DNA of 64,000 nucleotides from Aurifilum marmelostoma (taxonomy: Eukaryota; Ascomycota; Sordariomycetes; Diaporthales; Cryphonectriaceae), in assembly GCA_027559495.1 (NCBI GenBank), contig JAMXSV010000003.1, forward strand, positions 310,001 through 374,000, read 5' to 3'. The translations under genes and the position numbers were made by a program. Below, one piece after another: positions 44,244 through 54,973 of this stretch (the first letter of the stretch is position 1; each line of letters opens with the position of its first letter). A model generated the notes under the pieces. That model was given only the letters and a program-made list of their open reading frames with translations, did not search any database and was not told the DNA's origin.

Positions 44244-45813
44244 TATGTACGCGGAAGGCTTCCAGTACAGCTCAGTTGATATCCAGTCGTATTCTTGATA
44301 TGTCCACAATAATAATCAGGGCTTTCATTGCAAAAGAAGTAGAGCTTGTGCAGGATCCGCCGTAGCGACTGAAGAGAAAACATGGGTATGATCTATAGTA
44401 ATGAAGATGGTAGGGACAAGGTACGAGACCCGGCCATAGCCACCACTTCAAATACATCCTTATTCAAGAATATGCCGCAGACGCCCGAAGGATCTCGAAA
44501 CGGTTCTGTTGGGGCTTTCTGAATCTCGATAGTGGGTGTCTAGATGTGCGTGGACTCACAGCCTCAGCATTATTGTATAGAGCGAATGACAATTTTCTCC
44601 GTAACACTGCAGGAAATGAGCCTTTTTACCCCGAGAAAGTACATAATAGCTTACTGTAACCGAGCAGCCGTGATTGTGCGCTCTGAAAGGATCAACGTAA
44701 GACGCCACGCTCCAAACCCCCAGCCACAGACCTTGAAGATGCAGATCTTTGCCCTCATGTTCGGTAAGTAAATTGCACACACCGGATGCTCTGATCATGA
44801 AGGTAATGATGAATGTTCAATCTGAACTTCCCAGCTGAAAGAGATTCAACGGCCCGCTAGGGAACGTCGGGATCTTGAAAGTCCTAGATTGAAGAGCCTC
44901 GATGAGCTAGTCCAACAGTACACATGCTACCACAGCCACCAAGGAACATCCGCTTCACAACCACATGATTGGAGAGTGTGAGTGGAGCCTGAGTGCTTGC
45001 ATGAACCCCAGACAAGCTGCTGTAATTACCCGCTCCAAAGTGGCAGATCACAGCCCTGGTAACCAATCTGAGAAGGAGATCATCGCGGACCATGTCTTTG
45101 TATGTCTTAGAGGATGGCATGCAAGTGGAAAGGAGGAGGAGAAAAAGAATGGAAGCGGTCTGTCTTGAATCTGAGTAGGATTTCCCAGCTAGACCACTGA
45201 CTGTAATTGACCATGAATTGGCAAATCTCACACAGGCAACATACTACTCACATCAGCGTATGCCCGTGCTGAGTGATGGATGCGTCCCCAGCTCGAGGCT
45301 CCAAGGCTGTCTAATAGCGCAAAGCTTTGACAAGGGTTCAAGCAGGCTTCGGGGATCGTGTGACAACCTTGTTGCCTTTCATTGCATCGCCACGCGCCCT
45401 ACTGTTCAGTGGGCTCTCAAGACGTGGCGAGGGGCCTGACGTGAGCTCTGCCACGTAATTATATGGTAGGAGAAATGTAAGCCGAAGCACAGCATTCCTT
45501 TCAGATACGACTCTTGGCCCTGAGCGACAACCTTCTAGAGCACACCTGATCATCCTAAACAGCGAGGCGCCCCCCGCCCCCCCCCCCAACTTGGAACCGG
45601 TAGTCCTTCTGTCAAAGAAGATCTTAAATTGTACACCATCACCGCAGTCTCTCAATGGCTCGTCTGGACGGAGTTCCACCTTTGTTAAATCGCTCTCCCG
45701 CATGAACAGCGCAACGAGGTCTGCTATGATCGATTAAGGACACTGGAAACCATTTCCGGAGCAAGCATGACACCCATGGCATCCAGCCTCGCTCGACAGT
45801 ACAAGCTATCAAG
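44244..45813. other. Divergent intergenic region, transporter / ankyrin gene
   Basis: 1,570 bp containing both promoters, with C6-G-C11 at 45570-45587. No other feature recognised. Confidence 0.55.
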
Positions 45814-48085
45814 ATGGCCACCCCTCTGGACGCGTTTGGCCTTGCCGTAAACGTCATACAGCTCGCTGGGAGTCTATGTCAAGGGTTGAAGCTGCTGAAA
45901 GACTCCGTCAGGGCAGTCCGAGATGCACGTTCAACCATCAGCCATCTGGAAGACAAAGTTAGTCGGGTAAGGCATTATTTCCAGTCCATCGATCATTATC
46001 TCAGCTCGCGGCCCATGACCGTTCCCAACGAGAGCGAGCTCCAGCTCCACCGCCTCATCCAGAAACTTACAAAGAGCTGCCATGCTACGCTGAGTGCCCT
46101 ACACGTACAACTACCCAAGCCAAAAGGGTCAACTCAGAAGATAGTGTTGGCGTTCAATCTCTGGATCGAAGACCAGGGCATCAAGCACAAGATCCATCTT
46201 ATCGAAGGACACATACAAGACTTGTCTTTGCTTTTAATGGCGCTGAGTTTGTAAGTTGATAATAACGGTCGATTAATTAATGTACCGAGTATCATCAGAG
46301 AACTAACAGTCTTGATTTCCCGTTCTAAGATACAAGGTAGACCACGTCGTGTTGAAACTCGCCCAAGTCGACTCAGTCATACGTGAGATCGCGTTGGCAG
46401 TCAACAGCTCCGCGCGAATTCCACCCCCAAGTTCATCAATGATCCAGTCCGAAGATGACATGGAAGCTTTCGAGGTCAAGAAAGAGATCGCAGATTTCGC
46501 CAGAAATGCGGCTACACTCAAGGTTCTTCAAGAATCACCAACGACAACGAGACCGTCGTCGGCATCCGGCCTCCCGCTCCCAACGACGTCCATCTCCTTC
46601 GAATTGACCACACTGAGAAGGGATCAAATGGAATGCGAGTGGGAAGAGAATCGACATGTCCTCGGCCGCCTCAAAAAGTATCACCTATACGAAAGTGCAG
46701 TGGAGATACAGAACCGGGCTCTGGAAATCCAAGAGCACTTAGCTGCGGATCGGGCGACCTGGGAACAGAGTGATGAGTATCGTGACATGCAAGAAGAGCT
46801 CGCAGACCTCCTAATTCTGCGCGACACGGAAATCACAAAGACTAAGGCACTTGCGATCTTGGAGAGCCTAGCAACGACCTGGACGAAGTTGAGCATTCAG
46901 AGAAAAATGGGTCAGCTCTACAAAGAAAGAGGCCAACCGGAGGCGGCACTAAAGAGACTAAATGAGGTCTTCACTGCCTATACCGACGAGCAGCCCAAGG
47001 ATGTACAAAAGATAACTGAAGTTGGTGAGATCCTGCTGGATCTCTACACGTCACGAATAGAACACGGCGATGCAGGTCAACGGGCAGTGGCCATTTCCCA
47101 GCGCAATGCTTTTATCAGGGAGCTCGAGAGAGCCACCGGCCAGCCGTACCAGCGGAAAGCAACATGTGCCCAGGCCGTGCGATGGTGCAAGGAAAATGGT
47201 TGCCCCCTTGCTAACCCAGACAAAGACTGCCGTTTCGATATCATGGACGAGGATGGGAAGTCTTCGCCCCTGCACAGAGCAGCGGAGATCTGCCACGACA
47301 GGATCGTGCTGCAGCAGATGATCGAGAACTCGCACACTCTCGAGAACACCAACGACGACCACGAGACCCCACTGCTCGTGGCTACAAGGTCGTCGAACCT
47401 CCTTGCCGTCAGTCTTCTGTTGCAGAACAGAGCAAACGCCAAAGCCTGCGACCGCCAGGGCCAGACCGCCCTCCACAACAGTGCGAGCCCGGCAGTTACG
47501 GAGGAGCTCCTCGGCAACCGGCTCCGTCGATCGAGTGTAACAACGATTGGCTCCTTCAGCACCAGATACTCGACGGATTGGGACCTGGACATCGACGCGC
47601 AAGACGCGTACAAGAAGACAGCGCTCTATGTAGCCTGCCATGCCGGACAAGAGAAGATTGTCAAGCTCCTGCTCTCGGCACAGGCCGATCCGGCCATTCG
47701 GAGATACAGTCAGAGCCCACTGGCTGCCGCGATAGAGTCCAAAGCCGAACGTTACTCGGGAGCACGGGGCCGCCAGAGGAGAATTGCCATCATTGCAGCT
47801 TTGATACAAGCAGGTGCGAACGCGGAGACGGGCAAGGAGGTCTTGCGAAACCGCAGTCGCCGCAAGCTCCCAGAGGACGGAATACTTCTCGAGGCTCTGG
47901 AGGGTCGGGCTGAGGTCTCTTCTCTGTTTTCGTCAAGTGTGAGGTCCTTTGAAGTTGGGGAATCCTCTTCTGCCAGGGGCAGCGATGATCACTCATCAAC
48001 GTCACCCGTGTCGCTCGGACCCCTTTCATTGGATTCGATCAGTCTGGATGATCTGTCTGTCGAGTTCTCGATGTCTGAGAGTTGA
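45814..48085 (+). CDS. STAND-type N-terminal domain plus ankyrin repeats, no nucleotide-binding domain
   Basis: Two exons: 45814-46250 and 46330-48085, giving 730 residues. The N-terminus (MATPLDAFGLAVNVIQLAGSLCQGL, then an amphipathic helical region to about residue 140) resembles the fungal N-terminal domain found on STAND/NLR-like proteins. Residues 200-420 are charged helices, TPR-like in feel (YHLYESAVEIQNRALEIQEHL, MGQLYKERGQPEAALKRLNEVF). A Cys-rich spacer follows (CAQAVRWCKENGCPL). Four or five ankyrin repeats are at about 470-650 (SSPLHRAAEICHDRI, ETPLLVATRSSNLLAVSLLL, QTALHNSASP, KTALYVACHAGQEKIVKLLL). The tail is Ser-rich. No P-loop or NACHT/NB-ARC is present, so it is not a complete NLR. 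A role in recognition or signalling is inferred only from domain types. Confidence 0.8.
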
Positions 48086-48783
48086 CTTTTGTGCTATGAG
48101 GCGGTTTATTTGTCACGAGAAAATGGTAGGGGGATTGAAATTATGTTGATACCTGAGTAAGGATTAGTGAACTTAACCTTGGAAGCGTTGTCCCAGTATT
48201 TCGAGGCGGTGTAAGAGGGGCAGAACGGTGGTTTTCCCTGAATGATTATAGTGTTAATTAAATAAGAGCTGAAACTCTTAGTCAAAAATCTGAAGAAAAG
48301 GTGAAAAAGACATAATTGGCAGAAGTTTTGTTCATATTTACATACATTGTGTTTTATCAGACTGCGAATACTCGATCAAGATGTGCTTCGTAACCTCAAA
48401 GGTTCAATTGTTTTCGTCTTTTTGAAAGCACCATAATTAATATATCACACCGACGCAGCGAGCGTTCATTTCAGAGATACTTGGGCTTTTAATCCGATGA
48501 TACTCAGTGTGGCGAAGTCTGCATGAGGATTGCAAGCCTATTTTGCCTGATAAAGTCCGATTTAATTAGTCTCTTAACCCCGATCTGCCTTCTGTGGCAC
48601 AGGTGCTCATTTCCTCTCCTCTGTTACACTTGTCTCTTTGGCCTACCTAGGTACTCGCATGGGATCGTGGGTAGAAAGACCACCTGTGCAATTATATCGG
48701 TTGTACCACAACACCTCCAAGAAGAACGTCTTGAACCTGTTTGTTGGATATTCCAGGTGCCACAGACTAATTAGATACACAAA
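48086..48783. other. Intergenic, ankyrin gene 3' / dienelactone hydrolase promoter
   Basis: 698 bp, AT-rich from about 48240 to 48460; no gene recognised. Confidence 0.55.
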
Positions 48784-49937
48784 ATGGGCACCGAGGCTTG
48801 TTGCTTGCAAGGCTTTACGTGGGTTGGAGACCCATCTGGTGCTATCGGAAATCTAGCATCCCACAGAACATACATGACTGGCACCAGTAGTACAGCTGCT
48901 GTCTTGATCATTCATGATCTCTTCGGTGTGAGTGACGCTGAACTTTCATCGCTTACACAAATTCGAGGCATAACTTTTCTTCGATTCCGATGGACGGCAA
49001 CCATTGTCGTGCGTGAGCTTTTGCGTGAAGACTGCCCCGTCTTGGACTCATCACAAATCACTGTACACTAATCTTCTCATTCTGCAGTGGGAGTTTCGAA
49101 ACACGCGTCTTCTTGCGGACCACTATGCGGCAGAGGCCGGAGTGACGGTTTATGTACCGGATTTCTTTGACGGCGAGACCTTACCTATTGAACCGATGCT
49201 GAAAGATGACTGGCACGAGGTGGACGTGGCCGGCTTTATGCAGAAGAACGGACGAGAGGCTAGAGAGCCTGGGGTTTTTGCCTGTGCAAGGGCATTGCGT
49301 GAGAAGTAAGCTGGCCCCTAACGATGAGAACTCAGGCCTTCTAATTATATAGAGGCTTTCCTTTCCCGGATTATGACTGCAGGGTGGATCATGCTGACTG
49401 GCTGCTTCCCAGGTGTGAGTGAATCTGGGGTGCAAGCTGTCGAAATCCGCTTTGAGATAATGTTTACATGGCCTTTGCACTCAAACTGTCTATTTCCTGT
49501 TCTGTCTTCCTTCTTTTCTACAAAAACTGACCTGAGTGATTTCGGAAGACAAGTACGTGGGAGCCGTGGGCTTCTGCTACGGCGGATGGGCCGCATTACG
49601 GCTCGGCTCTCGCGAGCACCAGCAGCAACCTCTGGTCGACTGCATCTCTGTCGGCCATCCTTCGCTCCTCACAAGAGACGACATCGCGCAGGTAGCCGTC
49701 CCGCTGCAAGTTCTCGCGCCAGAGCACGACCCAGCATATACAGCGGAGTTAAAGGCGTACACCTTTGAGACGGTGACGAGGCTGGGGATACCGTTTGTGT
49801 ACCGTCATTTCCCTGGCGTTGGGCACGGCTGCCTTGTACGTGGTGATGACAACAAATCTCATGAGCGGGAGGCTTTGGTCAAAGGAAAGAACGCTGTTGT
49901 TGAATGGCTAAAGCAATACTTGCACGGAAGTTCTTAG
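48784..49937 (+). CDS. Dienelactone hydrolase family protein
   Basis: Proposed four exons: 48784-48927, 49088-49305, 49383-49414 (32 nt) and 49549-49937, giving 260 residues, the usual length. It has an alpha/beta-hydrolase fold: AAVLIIHDLFGW, RLLADHYAAEAGVTVYVPDFFDG, nucleophile elbow GFCYGGWA (Cys), acid residue in APEHDPAY, and His in GVGHGC. Bacterial relatives open dienelactone rings in aromatic degradation; most fungal copies are uncharacterised. The first intron is unusually long (160 bp) but skips no conserved residues. The 32-nt third exon is required to keep phase between ALREK and YVGAVGFC; it is the weakest part of the model. Confidence 0.8.
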
Positions 49938-50148
49938 ACTGGGATCCCATTGTCCAGAGAGATCAAACCTTGATGGTGTCTCACTTTTTCAGTTTCAATT
50001 TATGTCTTTCTTGGTGTCTTTCTTAACGAACACCTTGTTTCCGGATACCGTTCCCTGCAAACAACCCTCTTATTATCTAGAGGGGCAACTCAGCTCGAGT
50101 AGTAATAGGAACAGCCCCGTATCGAGTGAGAGCACTGTAGGACAAGCC

Positions 50149-51128
50149 TTATGAGCCTGCACCACCCCGCTTATGCCAGCCCTCCAAAGCATTCATGACG
50201 TTCCCGACCACCCACTCCAGCGTCTGCTCAAAATCAAAATCCACACTCCGGCCCCCATCCTCCTTCTCAGCTGACTGCTGTGCCAGAATCCCTTTCTCCG
50301 CCAGCACATCCCACGCCAGCCTGCCACCTTCCACATCCCCGCCCTCAAACATCCATGCGTGGGCTTCGACATAGTTGGGCCAGACGATCTTGTCCACGTA
50401 GCCTGGCGGGTCCTTCCAGAAGCCCTCGAGCGTGACATAGCCGTCTCTCGCCTCGCGCCGCTGGGTCGCCTTGGCGCGACTTACCTGCAGGAAGAGCTTA
50501 ACGTCCAGCAGGGACATGATGCCGCTGAAGTCTTGTGATGAGGAATAAAGGAGGAAGCCATCGAGGAGGCACATCCGGAGCGGCGGTGAGGTGGCTGCTT
50601 TGAATATGTCGTGGCCTGGCTTGCCGGGTTCGAGCCAGGCCTCAACCTTGGCCCTCATGGCTGCTATCTTGGCCTCAGAGGCAGGACACGTGCCCACGGA
50701 ATTTTTGTCTTCTTTTGAATCCACAAAAGGCTATAAAGGGGGATGAGCAAGCAAGAAAGCAGTCCCACCCCCATCCACCAAACTGCGCGTTTTGAAAAGA
50801 ATTTGAAAAGAGCTTACAGGAAATGTGCCCTCAGAGCGGATATGTGAGAGAGCCTTCTCCATATCAGGAATGTTCAGTGACTCGGCGCAGTCCCAGTCCA
50901 AGAGGCCATGTTTCTTGGGAAGTCTGTACAGGTACTCTCAGCTGTCATGGCTCATCGAACGGAGAACGCTGCCATGGGATCTACTGACTCTTCTTCTGGG
51001 CGGTAGAAGTCGTCCTCATGGAGAATGAAAGTATTTGGAAATATGTCCCGCAGTAATCTCGCGAGGGTTGTCTTGCCGCTGGATGAGCAGCCTGAGAGGC
51101 CTACAATGACTGCTTTCTGGTCAGTCAT
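50149..51128 (-). CDS. NRK1: Nicotinamide riboside kinase
   Basis: Three exons: 51128-50989, 50923-50818 and 50730-50149, giving 275 residues. It phosphorylates nicotinamide riboside to NMN in NAD salvage. The Walker A motif is GLSGCSSSGKTTLARLL (residues 10-26). The substrate region is FILHEDDFYRPEEE, followed by LLDWDCAESL, typical of Nrk1. The later LLDGFLLYSS and the lid region (KATQRREARDGY) also fit. The first intron uses a GTCAGT donor, less common but phase-consistent. The insert between the DWD motif and the LLDGF motif (VDSKEDKNSVG onward) is fungal-type. It converges on the dienelactone hydrolase gene with 211 bp between the stops. Confidence 0.9.
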
Positions 51129-51656
51129 GATGGCGGTGGAGAACGAAGAGCAAGGACCAAAGATACACGCCCTCGATCAAAGATTAACAGAATGGGCTCA
51201 TGCTAATGACTTTGGTAGAGGGGCACTCATATGAGTGAGTCCGTCTTGGTGTGGTACGGTAGGCACCTTTCAAGGTTGAGACGCAGTGGGGGGGCCGGAT
51301 CAATGATAACGGTTCCCCGGCAGGCCCCGCAAGGTCCAGAAACAGCGGCTCCATGCCGGCCGCAGGAGCCTCTGAACAGCCTGAAGACCCTCATCGTATG
51401 TCCCCTGTCCACGCTGAATTGACAACTCAACTTTTGGTGAGTGACGCAACAGTCTGCTGGCCAGAACGCTCTAAAAATCATCTGCAACTTATTTGCACCA
51501 GCACAGCCAGCAAATGCTCACAGCTCAATTGGACAGCTACACACCCACTCTGTCTGAACGACACAAGTCCGCCAGATACAAGCACAAACAGCCTGACAAA
51601 TAGCCTTAGCCATCCAACAGTCGACAAAACAAAGCAGGAGAGAAAAACAAAAAGAA
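51129..51656. other. Divergent intergenic region NRK1 / PTH2
   Basis: 528 bp with both promoters; nothing else recognised. Confidence 0.6.
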
Positions 51657-52504
51657 ATGGCCGAGGCAGATCACACCCTTGTGGTGATAACGACCTCTGT
51701 CGTCGCCCTCATCTCGGGCTTTCTCCTCGGCGTCTACAGCGTGCGAGGCTACCTCATCTCGCCCGAGCTGGTTAAGGAGTCGCGCGCCAACTACGACGAC
51801 CCCGTCGACAGCGACGAGACGGACATTGACGAGGATCAGACTGTTCTGGACCACGCGCCCAACTGGGCCAACGGCGAGGCGGCCGACCGGAAGCAGGGGT
51901 TGAGGGCATCGAACGCGCCAGGAGATAAGACCAAGGAGAAGAAGAAGAACAAGGCCAAGGGATTGGCTGGTGCTGTCAAGAGTTCGACCGAAGAGGGAGG
52001 CAAGACATCGACGGCGGAGGGTTCCACGGTTGAGGACACAGGAGAGGAGTGCAAGCTGGTGCTGGTGGTGAGGACGGACCTGGGCATGACCAAAGGTGAG
52101 AACAGATTCGGCACGCACAAGACACGGATACAGTCCATCCATCATTACTGACCGGTCTCTGATTCCTCCGTCCAGGCAAGATCGCAGCACAGTGCTCCCA
52201 CGCGACCCTAGCCTGCTACAAGTCCCTCTCCCGCGACGCCCGCAAGCTCGGTCCCCAGAGCGCCGCCGCCCGCCTCCTGTCGCGGTGGGAGCGCCACGGC
52301 CAGGCCAAGGTCGCCGTGCAGGTCAAGACGCAGGACGAGATGCTGACGCTGATGGGCACCGCCCAGAGCCTGGGCATCACGGCCGAGGTCATTCAGGACG
52401 CCGGGCGGACCCAGATCGATCCCGGCAGCCTGACCGTGCTGGGCGTTGGCCCTGCGCCCAAGAGCAAGGTGGATCAGGTCACGGGCGGGCTGAAGCTGCT
52501 CTGA
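51657..52504 (+). CDS. PTH2: Peptidyl-tRNA hydrolase 2, membrane-anchored
   Basis: Two exons: 51657-52095 and 52176-52504, giving 255 residues. It cleaves peptidyl-tRNA released from ribosomes. A hydrophobic anchor lies at residues 7-28 (TLVVITTSVVALISGFLLGVYS), consistent with the outer mitochondrial or another cytosol-facing membrane as for yeast and human Pth2. A charged linker with a KEKKKNKAK run follows. The Pth2 domain (about 135-255) shows KLVLVVRTDLGMTKGKIAAQC, SHATLACYKSL, WERHGQAKVAVQVKTQDEM, DAGRTQIDPGSLTVLGVGPAP. The domain is full length. The intron falls inside the conserved TKGK motif. Confidence 0.92.
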
Positions 52505-52762
52505 GGGATGCCACCTATTTTGGTCGGGAAGAGCAGGGGCTATGCTGTTGTGACCTGCTGGCTCTCGCTTCTGAACCATTGCATCGCAACTGGCGTTGGG
52601 GGATACGAAAAAGAAACAAACGAGTTATAATAGAATGGGCAGGGTTCATAAAAGTGGCAAGGGACAAACGATAGAAGCTTCTCTCTGGGAAGACAAACGG
52701 AACCCAGAGAAACGGTGCATGTATGATTGCAAATAATTCGGGTATCTGGGAGCTCGTGTGGC

Positions 52763-54561
52763 TCATCTCTCCTTCTTTGCAAAACGTGCCAGCGCCGGAC
52801 CCAGCTCCTCTTGCTGTTCCTTGTGCGCCGCCTGATTCTTTTGCTGCAGCTCAATCCAGATCTCATCCACCCGCAGCCTCTTCTCGTCAATAATGTTCTT
52901 CTTCCGCTGCTTCCTCAGATATTTCTTTAATGCTGCGTTCCGGCCCCTCGCCTTGTTCCTGATCTGCTCTTCGACGTCCTCCGGCGCCGCGTCCAGATCC
53001 TTCTCGGCCTGGCGCTGCGCCTCTGAGCGCAAGTCGAGGTTGCCTACAAAGTTGGGGTCCAGGGCGATCATCTCCGGTGAGAGCTTGTTGAGCAGACCCT
53101 TGACCTCGGCCTCTTGTCGCTGCTTGACGGTCTCGTATGGGTTAATTTCCAGGGCGTCAAAGTTGGCCTCGCCTGCGCCCGGCACCAGGATCGAGGAGAA
53201 GCCCTCGTCGTGGCCGATGCCGAGGACATCCTCGAATGGACACCACCTGACCCTCTCAACGCGCTTTCCTTCCTGTCCCCACGTCAAGTAGGGGCTTTGA
53301 ACCTTCTCTTGAACAGTTCTGTGTTTTGAAAAAAAGGCCCTTCCATATCGTTGCACTTGTGCCCCAGCCCTAATTTGCATAGTCAGTATCTCTGCGAAGG
53401 TTGCCGTTAAGAATATGAAAAAGAGCAAATACATACCACTGCGGTCAAGCCAGTGTCTGAGATGGCTACGGATGTGGCTGGTGACCTTGTGAAATAGCTG
53501 TTCACTTCCTTGAACATCCTGATATCCCAGACCGCCATCTTCTTGTTCTGCCCAGCTGAGACCATATACCGACCCTCCCTGTCGATCGCCAGGGAGCGTA
53601 CTGGTCCCTTGTGTGCCAGGAGCTTGACCAGGGGATCTGACGAGTTTGGCGACCACAGCGTGACTGTTCCATTTTGGTGGCCAATGTGACATATGGCGTT
53701 CCACGGGTTCTGTGCCATGGAACATGGTGCTCCTCCCTTTGTGTGAATTTCCGATACGAGCTGGCCGGTCGAGACATCCTGGTATTTCAGGTTGCTTGAT
53801 ATACCCAGCGTCGCGAGGAGGAAATGATACGGCAGGAACTCCATGTGCGACACCTCAACATGCTTCTTCAGACAGTGGAGTTCGACACCATTCCTATCAT
53901 ATATGTAGACGTATTTCTTTTGCGCGACGGCGAAGTATTGGTTGTTGTGGAGCCACCGTATATCTGTAAATGTAGTTGTCAGCATCTGAGAGTCTGGCCC
54001 AGATTGAGTTGTTATTTTCGCAATATGAGGGCACATACCTCTAATCGTCTCGCCCAGCTGCAGCTCGCACCCCAGCTTGCCCTCCCGGAAGTCCATGGTC
54101 GCAACATGGCCCTTCCTGCCGGCAAGCAGCAGCTCTCGTCCGTTCCTAGTGTACTCGCAGTGGTACGGACCCAGCTGGTCCAGCTTCAGCTCGAGCCGCT
54201 TCTGTGCCGTCTCGACGGCGGCCTCGGAGGTGATCTCGTCCTGGCGCACCCTGTAGGTCCGCTCCAGGTCCGTCTCGGCCTCGAGGAACCCAGACTCGTT
54301 CTCGAGCAGGATCTCGGCATCCTTCGCTTTCGTTATGGCCGTATGGTACTTGGACTCGAGCTTCTGCATGTTGGTGCGCAGCTTCTTGTCGCGCACGTTG
54401 CGCAGGTCGACGCCCTTGCCCCGGCCATAGTCGCGGTGGGCCTGTTTCTGGCGCCGTCGCCGCTGTTGTTCTTCTTTGGAGAGGAGGGAGGTGCGGGCGT
54501 CGCGGACCTGGACGGCGCCGTTTGGCTGCGCCTTGCTGGAGGTGGCCTTGTCGTCGCTCAT
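52763..54561 (-). CDS. UTP7: UTP7/WDR46 small-subunit processome protein, with an apparent +1 frameshift
   Basis: Exons 54561-54039, 53963-53437 and 53369-52763. Utp7 is a nucleolar WD-repeat protein of the U3 small-subunit processome, needed for 18S rRNA processing. An N-terminal basic helix (KEEQQRRRRQKQAHRDYGRG) is followed by the beta-propeller (GPYHCEYTRNGRELLLAGRKGHVATMD, IRWLHNNQYFAVAQKKYVYIYD, NAICHIGHQNGTVTLWSPN, GRYMVSAGQNKKMAVWDIRMF) and the BING4CT domain (FEDVLGIGHDEGFSSILVPGAGE, ending in a basic tail). In exon 3 the frame must change at an A7 run (plus strand 53329-53335): six A joins AVGWGTSATIWKGLF to SKHRTVQEKVQSPY. With one base removed the phases close at 551 residues. Error or real mutation is undecided. 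Confidence 0.9.
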
Positions 54562-54973
54562 TGCTGAGGGTAGCGAGACTCGGTGTGGATTTTTGGTGAT
54601 GAGAAAGGTGACGGACAAGAGAGTAGGATTCAGAAATTCTGAGTTTTGGGAAACTTTCCTCGCAGGGGGCCCTGGTAGGGTGGCTTATCGATAGGCTAGA
54701 CCCCACTATAAATTTCTGGTGGAGGATTAGAATCTTTCCCCGCTATTGGCGATTTGAGGGACCCGGGCAGAAGAGACAAGGGAAAAAAAAAAAAAAAAAA
54801 AAAAAGTGATAAGAAAACAATTGGGCCGCCGCCTCGAACAAGTGACTGTTGCTGCATCATACTTTTGCATTAAGTCTCTCCTCATTCCTCTCTTCACCTG
54901 TACACTTTCCATTGTTACCATCGTGGCGACCTCATCCCTCCCATTTCGTTTCAAGGCAGGCGGCAATTCCACA
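54562..54973. promoter_or_regulatory. Bidirectional promoter region of UTP7 and TSR1
   Basis: 412 bp between divergent start codons of two ribosome-assembly genes, with an A23 tract in the middle. No specific factor site assigned. Confidence 0.65.
54783..54805. repeat. A23 tract in the UTP7/TSR1 intergenic region
   Basis: Twenty-three consecutive A on the plus strand. Long dA:dT tracts disfavour nucleosomes and are common in ribosome-biogenesis promoters of fungi. Confidence 0.95.

Noticed and set aside
41468..49937. Secondary-metabolite or catabolic cluster
   Set aside because: A transporter, an ankyrin protein and a dienelactone hydrolase are adjacent, but there is no backbone enzyme, regulator or shared pathway.
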